Origin: Neisseriaceae bacterium
Lineage (GTDB): Bacteria; Pseudomonadota; Gammaproteobacteria; Burkholderiales; Neisseriaceae
Length of the DNA: 19,836 bases
Reading direction: 5' to 3'
Assembly: GCA_030146285.1 (NCBI GenBank)
Contig: JASLBZ010000090.1
Span: 1 to 19,836 of the forward strand
The position numbers were made by a program, and so were the translations under genes. Shown piece after piece: positions 15,177 to 19,836 of this stretch. Each line of letters opens with the position of its first letter. Position 1 is the first letter of the stretch. The notes below the pieces were generated by a model. That model saw nothing but the letters and a program-made list of their open reading frames with translations. It was not told where the DNA came from and searched no databases.

Positions 15177-16436
15177 GTGAGTTTAGCAAAAATACAAACC
15201 CTAGCTGCAAATACCTACCTTAAGGTTGCGGCAGGGCAAAATCTAAGTGATGTGATGGCGCATGCTTTGGCAGAGAATTCTGATGTTTCCGGCGGTGACC
15301 GTGGCATGTATCAGGATTTGTGTTTTGGTGTGCAGCGTTATCGCGGCACATTATTGGCATTGTTGGATATTTTAATTCCAAAAAAACTGACCAGCGAACG
15401 CGTAGAAGCCATTTTATTGGTTGCGATGTATCAAGTGCTTTATAGCCGAAATGCAAAGCATGCTGTGGTTAACGAAGCAGTAACGGCTGTTGATCATGAA
15501 AGCCAAGGTCGCTTAAAAGCATTAAGTAACGCGGTATTGCGCCGATTGTTGCGTGAAGAAGATGAGTTGGTTAAAAAGGCCACAGCCAACAGTGATGAAG
15601 CGAAATACAATTACCCAACATGGTGGTTAACTGCGCTTCGCAAAGAACATCCAAACTATTGGCACAATATTGTGCAGGCAACACAAAAGCACCCACCATT
15701 GACCTTGCGTGTGAATGTTCGTAAGACGTCAGTTGAAGCATATATGGCTTTGTTGGCTGAGCAAGAAATCAGTGCTCAAGCATTGGGTGGCGAGGCTGTG
15801 ATTTTGGATGAGGCTGTGCCTGTTGCCAAAATCCCTCATTTCTTTGATGGTTGGGTATCGGTACAGGATTTTGGTGCCCAACAAGCTGCTCACATTCTCA
15901 AACCCAAAGATGGCGAACGCATCTTGGATGCTTGCGCGGCACCCGGTGGAAAAACATGTCATCTGTTGGAAATGGCAGATTGCCAAGTATTGGCTTTGGA
16001 TATTGCCAAAGACCGTGTTGAACGTGTGCGTGAGAATGCGGAACGCTTGCATTTGAATGTTGAAATATGCTGTGGTGATGCTTCTAAGCCTGATGATTGG
16101 TATGATGGTGAGAAATTTGATGCCATTTTGGCTGATGTTCCATGTACTGCTTCTGGTGTGACCAAGCGCCATCCAGATATTAAATGGTTACGTCAACGCA
16201 CTGATGCGGCCAAAGTGGCAAAACAACAGCATTTGTTGTTGGATTCATTGTGGCACATGTTAAAGCCAGGTGGACGTATGTTATTGGCGACGTGTTCTGT
16301 GTTCAATGCAGAAAATCATGATCAATTGCAAAACTTCTTGGCACGCCACATTAATGCAAGCTGTAAGGCTGAACAGACTTTATTACCGAATAATAAACAA
16401 GATGGCTTTTACTATGCACTTATTGACAAGCATTAG
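15177..16436 (+). CDS. rsmB: 16S rRNA (cytosine-967 C5)-methyltransferase RsmB
   Basis: A 419-residue RNA methyltransferase that places m5C at 16S position 967 (E. coli numbering). An N-terminal NusB-like domain (about 1-140) is followed by the Rossmann methyltransferase domain (about 165-419). S-adenosylmethionine motif I is LDACAAPGGKTCHLLE. Motif IV ADVPCTASGVTKRHPDIKW carries Cys323, and motif VI LLATCSVFNAEN carries the nucleophile Cys373, within two residues of the E. coli positions (325/375). The start is GTG 15177 with AAAGG upstream. An ATG two bases earlier runs straight into a stop. It follows fmt by 23 bases, and its end overlaps the DUF4390 gene. Confidence 0.95.
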   Translation: MSLAKIQTLAANTYLKVAAGQNLSDVMAHALAENSDVSGGDRGMYQDLCFGVQRYRGTLLALLDILIPKKLTSERVEAILLVAMYQVLYSRNAKHAVVNEAVTAVDHESQGRLKALSNAVLRRLLREEDELVKKATANSDEAKYNYPTWWLTALRKEHPNYWHNIVQATQKHPPLTLRVNVRKTSVEAYMALLAEQEISAQALGGEAVILDEAVPVAKIPHFFDGWVSVQDFGAQQAAHILKPKDGERILDACAAPGGKTCHLLEMADCQVLALDIAKDRVERVRENAERLHLNVEICCGDASKPDDWYDGEKFDAILADVPCTASGVTKRHPDIKWLRQRTDAAKVAKQQHLLLDSLWHMLKPGGRMLLATCSVFNAENHDQLQNFLARHINASCKAEQTLLPNNKQDGFYYALIDKH

Positions 16437-16998
16437 TCGATTATTTTGTATTGTGTTGTTGGTGTTTTCTGGCTCAGTTTGGGCTGAAAATATCAACGCA
16501 CTTCGATCGCAGGCAACGCTATCTGATAACGGGCAGTTATCAGTGAGTGCCCGTTTTCAAACGCAACTGCCAACGCAGTTGCGTACTGCTTTGCAGCAAG
16601 GCTTGCCACTCACGTTTGAGCTGAGTTATCAGCTAAACAGTCCAACTTGGGTTTCATATAAATTGAAATTCAATCAAATTATCAATGCACCTAAGCCTGT
16701 GCAATACAAATTAAGTTACCACCCGATTACCAAAAGTTATCGCGTTTCTATTGGGACGTTGGTGACGGATTATCAAAATTTAGATGCCGCTTTAAGAAGT
16801 GTTGGGGCGATTGTGAACTGGCGGGTATTGCCTAGCGGCACTTTAGATGGTTACAAAACCTCTGATGTCAGCGCTGATGTGCGTTTGCAGTTAAGTACCA
16901 GCCAATTGCCAAAACCATTTCAAATCAATGCGATTACTTCGCAACGTTGGAATCTGGACAGTGGTTGGGTGAAATTGAATGTGAGTGCTGAAGAATGA
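16402..16998 (+). CDS. DUF4390 family exported protein
   Basis: A 198-residue protein with an N-terminal signal/anchor segment (hydrophobic core IVLLVFSGSVWA, cleavage likely near A-E-N) followed by a mature part of about 170 residues rich in beta-strand-like alternation. It matches in position and character the DUF4390 protein found between rsmB and ntrY in betaproteobacteria, a family with no known activity. Start: ATG 16402 overlaps the end of rsmB by 35 bases. ATG 16414, four codons later, would give an equally good signal peptide, and neither has a strong ribosome site. The frame stays open further upstream inside rsmB, but that is a shadow. Its stop overlaps ntrY in an ATGA. The tight coupling suggests a role linked to NtrY sensing in the envelope, which is inference. 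Confidence 0.82.
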   Translation: MAFTMHLLTSISRLFCIVLLVFSGSVWAENINALRSQATLSDNGQLSVSARFQTQLPTQLRTALQQGLPLTFELSYQLNSPTWVSYKLKFNQIINAPKPVQYKLSYHPITKSYRVSIGTLVTDYQNLDAALRSVGAIVNWRVLPSGTLDGYKTSDVSADVRLQLSTSQLPKPFQINAITSQRWNLDSGWVKLNVSAEE

Positions 16999-19118
16999 AG
17001 ACATTGGTATTGGTCTTCACGGTTGTTGCCATCTTGTGTTTGTATGTCTTAACACTGGCAACAGGGAATGGCAATAAGCTATCAGAGTACTACTGGTGGG
17101 TATTGGCATTTAATCTCCTGGTATTTTTAGGTTTGTTGTCTGTTGTATTAAAACAACTAATGCAATTGTACCAAGACCATAAAAAAAGAGTTTTTGGTGC
17201 CAAGATTACAAAGCGCTTGGCAGTGATGTTTGCAGTGGTGGCCATTGTGCCTGGATTGTTCTTGTTTTCAGTGTCAGCACAGTTTATCAACCACAGTATC
17301 GACTCATGGTTTGGGAATGAAACATCTGAAGCCTTAGAGCGCAGTATGCGTTTAAGTCAGACCACATTGGATACCACCTTGGAACAATTTGCCAAGCAAA
17401 GCCGCGCTGCAGAGGTGGATTGGGTGAGCCGTTATGCTTTGAATGGGAATCCCCAAGAAACATTGAATCAATTGCCTAGTCAGGTCAGACAGAAATTCTC
17501 TCAAATTGGAATTTACAGGTTGCCTGATTGGAAGACGATTGCGCAAGTGGGTGAGAATACGGATGAACAAATTAGCTTGGATGATGCATCAGAAGCCAAG
17601 TTGTTAAGCCAAGGCTCGTGGCGACAAACCCAAAGCATTCAAGGAAAGTTGTTTTCGGCGGTGTGGTTTTATGTGCCGGATGGCTTAGGTGGTATTGCAG
17701 GCAATCATGTGATGTTTTTTAGGCAACCTGTGCCTGAGCAAATTGCAACTGATGTGGAGTTGATTGAAAGTGCACGAGAAAAATATGCTCAGCTGACCTA
17801 TGCTAAAAACGGACTGCAAACCTTTTTCCTCATGACTTTGGTAATGGCGACCTTGTTGTCAATTATGCTTTCATTGGTGGTGGCACTGTATTTCGCAAGG
17901 CGGTTCGTTGCGCCTTTGGCGTCGTTAGCCGATGGCACGCGAGCAGTTGCACAAGGTGACTTTTCACAAAAAAGCCCTGTGTTTCGCTCAGATGAGATGG
18001 GCATGTTGTCTAGTTTGTTTAATCGCATGACTGAACAATTGCAAGTAGCACAAAATGCGGCTGAAGAACATGGTTTGAAATTGGAAGCACAACGACATTA
18101 TTTAGAAAGAGTGTTGTCAAGTTTGACTACAGGTGTGGTAACATTTGATGCTAATGGGATATTAAAAACTTGCAATGTTAGTGCAGAAACCATTTTAGGA
18201 CTTAGTTTACAAGACAAAATTGATACGCCTTGGCAAGACTGGGAGTCGATTCACCCTCAGTGGGCGGCATTGGTGCAAGTGTTGCGAAGTGCATTGCTGG
18301 CAGAAAATGATGAGCCAGTTGAGATTGATTATGTGGGCGTGGACAGCAGTCAGATTTTGTGGGCCAAGTCAGTGCCTTTGCCTGAGGACAGTGGCAGTGG
18401 GTCAATTGTGGTTTTTGATGATGTGACCGATTTGGTTCGGGCGCAAAAAGATGCTGCTTGGGGAGAGGTTGCCAAACGATTGGCGCATGAAATTCGTAAT
18501 CCGTTGACGCCGATACAACTTTCAGCGGAGCGCTTGGCTTGGAAGTTGTCAGATAAATTATCAGAAGATGACAATAGGATATTGACAAGATCAACAGATA
18601 CCATTATTAAACAGGTATTGGCCTTGAAAGATATGGTTGAGGCATTTAGAAATTATGCCCGCAGCCCAGGCTTAAAGTTAACAAAGATTGATGTAAACCA
18701 ATTGGTGCTTGAAGTTTTGACCTTATATGAAAGCTCCGATTGCCAGTTTACTGAAGATTTAAGTAGTATCGCACTTTGGGTGCAGGCTGATGCGTCCATG
18801 ATGCGACAGGTTATGCACAATGTGTTTAAAAATGCGGCAGAAGCGGCCGTGAGTGATGCACAAGCAAAAGTATTGGTGAGCACTGCTTTGCAAGATGGTT
18901 TTGCTGTTTTAAGTGTGAGTAACAATGGCAGTGGTTTTTCACCGCAGGTTTTGGCGCATGCTTTTGAGCCGTATGTGACTGATAAAAAGAATGGAACGGG
19001 GTTGGGTCTGGCTGTCGTGAGAAAGATTATCGATGAGCACCAAGGTCGAATCGTATTGAGTAATAACGAGGCGGGTGGCGCAACAGTACAGATTGCCCTA
19101 CCGATAATGGAGAAATGA
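16995..19118 (+). CDS. ntrY: NtrY-type membrane sensor histidine kinase
   Basis: A 707-residue kinase with the NtrY architecture. Hydrophobic segments lie at about 4-24, 35-55, 77-95 and 275-300. The stretch between the last two (about 96-274) is the extracytoplasmic sensor. HAMP (about 300-355, RRFVAPLASLADGT) is followed by PAS (about 365-480, LSSLTTGVVTFDANG ... VVFDDVTDL) and HisKA with RLAHEIRNPLTPIQLSAERL and the phosphorylated His498. The HATPase part has N box (VFKNAAEAA), G1 (VSNNGSGF; the usual Asp of 'DxGxG' is replaced by Asn) and G2 (GTGLGLAVV). It phosphorylates NtrX. NtrYX systems have been linked to nitrogen, redox or envelope control depending on the species, and which applies here cannot be read from the sequence. 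It starts by ATGA overlap with the DUF4390 gene and ends by overlap with ntrX. Confidence 0.92.
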   Translation: MKTLVLVFTVVAILCLYVLTLATGNGNKLSEYYWWVLAFNLLVFLGLLSVVLKQLMQLYQDHKKRVFGAKITKRLAVMFAVVAIVPGLFLFSVSAQFINHSIDSWFGNETSEALERSMRLSQTTLDTTLEQFAKQSRAAEVDWVSRYALNGNPQETLNQLPSQVRQKFSQIGIYRLPDWKTIAQVGENTDEQISLDDASEAKLLSQGSWRQTQSIQGKLFSAVWFYVPDGLGGIAGNHVMFFRQPVPEQIATDVELIESAREKYAQLTYAKNGLQTFFLMTLVMATLLSIMLSLVVALYFARRFVAPLASLADGTRAVAQGDFSQKSPVFRSDEMGMLSSLFNRMTEQLQVAQNAAEEHGLKLEAQRHYLERVLSSLTTGVVTFDANGILKTCNVSAETILGLSLQDKIDTPWQDWESIHPQWAALVQVLRSALLAENDEPVEIDYVGVDSSQILWAKSVPLPEDSGSGSIVVFDDVTDLVRAQKDAAWGEVAKRLAHEIRNPLTPIQLSAERLAWKLSDKLSEDDNRILTRSTDTIIKQVLALKDMVEAFRNYARSPGLKLTKIDVNQLVLEVLTLYESSDCQFTEDLSSIALWVQADASMMRQVMHNVFKNAAEAAVSDAQAKVLVSTALQDGFAVLSVSNNGSGFSPQVLAHAFEPYVTDKKNGTGLGLAVVRKIIDEHQGRIVLSNNEAGGATVQIALPIMEK

Positions 19119-19836
19119 TGCGTAGCACAGATATTTTAATTGTTGATGACGAAGTAGGTATTCGTGACTTATTGTCTGAAATCTTGCAAGACGAAGGCTA
19201 TACAGTGGCATTGGCTGAAAATGCTGAGATGGCGCGTCAGTTGCGTAATCAAGCGCGCCCTGCCATGGTCTTGTTGGATATTTGGATGCCCGATTGTGAT
19301 GGTATTACGTTACTAAAAGAATGGGGCAAGGCAGGGCAGTTGAATATGCCTGTTGTCATGATGAGTGGACATGCCAGTATTGATACCGCAGTAGAGGCCA
19401 CCAAAATTGGTGCTTTGGACTTTTTAGAAAAGCCAATTGCCCTACAAAAGCTATTAAGCTCAGTGCAGCGAGCATTGAAATACGGAGAGTTACAGGCTGC
19501 CAGTACGCTAACCTTAGATAAATTGGGTAAGAGCACGGTTATACAAGAGCTGAATCGACAGCTTGAAAAAGCGGCGCGAATGAAGTCTGCTGTCTTACTC
19601 ACAGGTGAAGTGGGTTCTGCATTTGAGTTGGTGGCACGTTACTTTCAAAAGAGCAATGCACCTTGGGTTGTTGTTTCTAAGGCAGAGCAAATTACGGATG
19701 CACCGATTGAGCTGCTGCAAAAAGCGCAGCAAGGTGTTTTGTATTTAGGCGATATTGCCCAGTACAATAAAAAAATCCAACAAGGTATCTTGTTTTTAAT
19801 GGCGAAGCTTGAGCGCTATAGTGTGCGTTTGGTTTG
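19118..19836 (+). CDS. ntrX: NtrX-like response regulator with degenerate AAA+ domain (partial, 3' end outside window)
   Basis: The first 239 residues are visible. The receiver domain (1-120) is intact: acidic pair D10/D11, phospho-acceptor D54 in VLLDIWMPD, S83 and K105 in FLEKPI. The central region aligns by eye with NtrX but has lost its sigma-54 activator features. The Walker A position reads LLTGEVGSAFELVAR instead of GE-x-G-T-G-K-E, and Walker B reads GVLYLGDIAQ instead of a LFLDE form. The whole stretch that should carry GAFTGA is absent, with PWVVVSKAEQITDAPIELLQKAQQG in its place. It therefore probably cannot hydrolyse ATP or contact sigma-54 and would act as a plain DNA-binding regulator if a C-terminal Fis-type helix-turn-helix follows. 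Start: ATG 19118 has GGAG five bases upstream; the adjacent ATG 19115, which overlaps the ntrY stop, is too close to it. Confidence 0.88.
   Translation, partial: MRSTDILIVDDEVGIRDLLSEILQDEGYTVALAENAEMARQLRNQARPAMVLLDIWMPDCDGITLLKEWGKAGQLNMPVVMMSGHASIDTAVEATKIGALDFLEKPIALQKLLSSVQRALKYGELQAASTLTLDKLGKSTVIQELNRQLEKAARMKSAVLLTGEVGSAFELVARYFQKSNAPWVVVSKAEQITDAPIELLQKAQQGVLYLGDIAQYNKKIQQGILFLMAKLERYSVRLV

Noticed and set aside
15729..16172. 147-codon minus-strand open frame opposite rsmB
   Set aside because: It is antisense to well-conserved methyltransferase motifs, and its translation shows no recognisable features.
1..19836. Search for mobile elements, CRISPR repeats, tRNA/rRNA genes, riboswitches, toxin-antitoxin or phage-defence genes
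   Set aside because: None seen on reading. The gene content is conserved chromosomal housekeeping, with no transposase, integrase, spaced repeats or cloverleaf-like sequence.

Overview
This window is ordinary chromosomal housekeeping DNA from a Gram-negative proteobacterium. The best fit is a betaproteobacterium of the Neisseriales/Neisseriaceae type. Three things point there: the contiguous order LysM protein / dprA / smg / topA next to def / fmt / rsmB / DUF4390 / ntrY / ntrX; an exact copy of a 12-base Neisseriaceae-type DNA uptake sequence (AGGCAGCCTGAA) at 4585-4596; and an NtrX whose AAA+ domain has lost its ATPase motifs. The genus is an inference. No tRNA, rRNA, insertion sequence, phage gene or CRISPR array was seen.

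Layout. 1-1074 (+): the 3' end of a probable LysR-type regulator, then a 3-mercaptopyruvate/thiosulfate sulfurtransferase (sseA) ending at a bidirectional terminator. 1087-4390 (-): a small two-helix membrane protein, an MFS transporter, a YhiN/HI0933-family flavoprotein and an unrecognised protein with a faint nucleotidyltransferase-like signature. 4391-4679: about 290 bases without a convincing gene, holding the uptake sequence, a possible promoter and the phoR terminator. 4680-6853 (-): phoR and phoB, with a good Pho box just upstream of phoB (phosphate-starvation two-component system, probably autoregulated). 6879-8033 (-): proB (first step of proline synthesis). 8124-12162 (-): dprA-smg-topA, ending at a terminator (natural transformation, a conserved accessory protein, DNA supercoiling). 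12217-13547 (-): a secreted LysM protein with its own palindromic terminator. 13548-13722 is a divergent spacer. 13723-19836 (+): def-fmt-rsmB-DUF4390-ntrY-ntrX, a tightly packed run with ATGA overlaps at its distal end; ntrX runs off the window.

How the genes work together. Def and Fmt remove and add the formyl group of initiator methionine, and RsmB methylates 16S rRNA, so the right-hand cluster opens as a translation-initiation/ribosome operon and closes with a membrane sensor kinase and its regulator (NtrY/NtrX). PhoR/PhoB form a second, independent two-component system. DprA and the uptake sequence together suggest natural competence.

No wholly new system is evident. The observations most worth a second look are the ATPase-dead NtrX, the uptake-sequence hits (one lies inside dprA), the Pho box with an adjacent 10-bp inverted repeat, the small nucleotidyltransferase-like protein, and a row of strong hairpins at the start of the DUF4390 gene.
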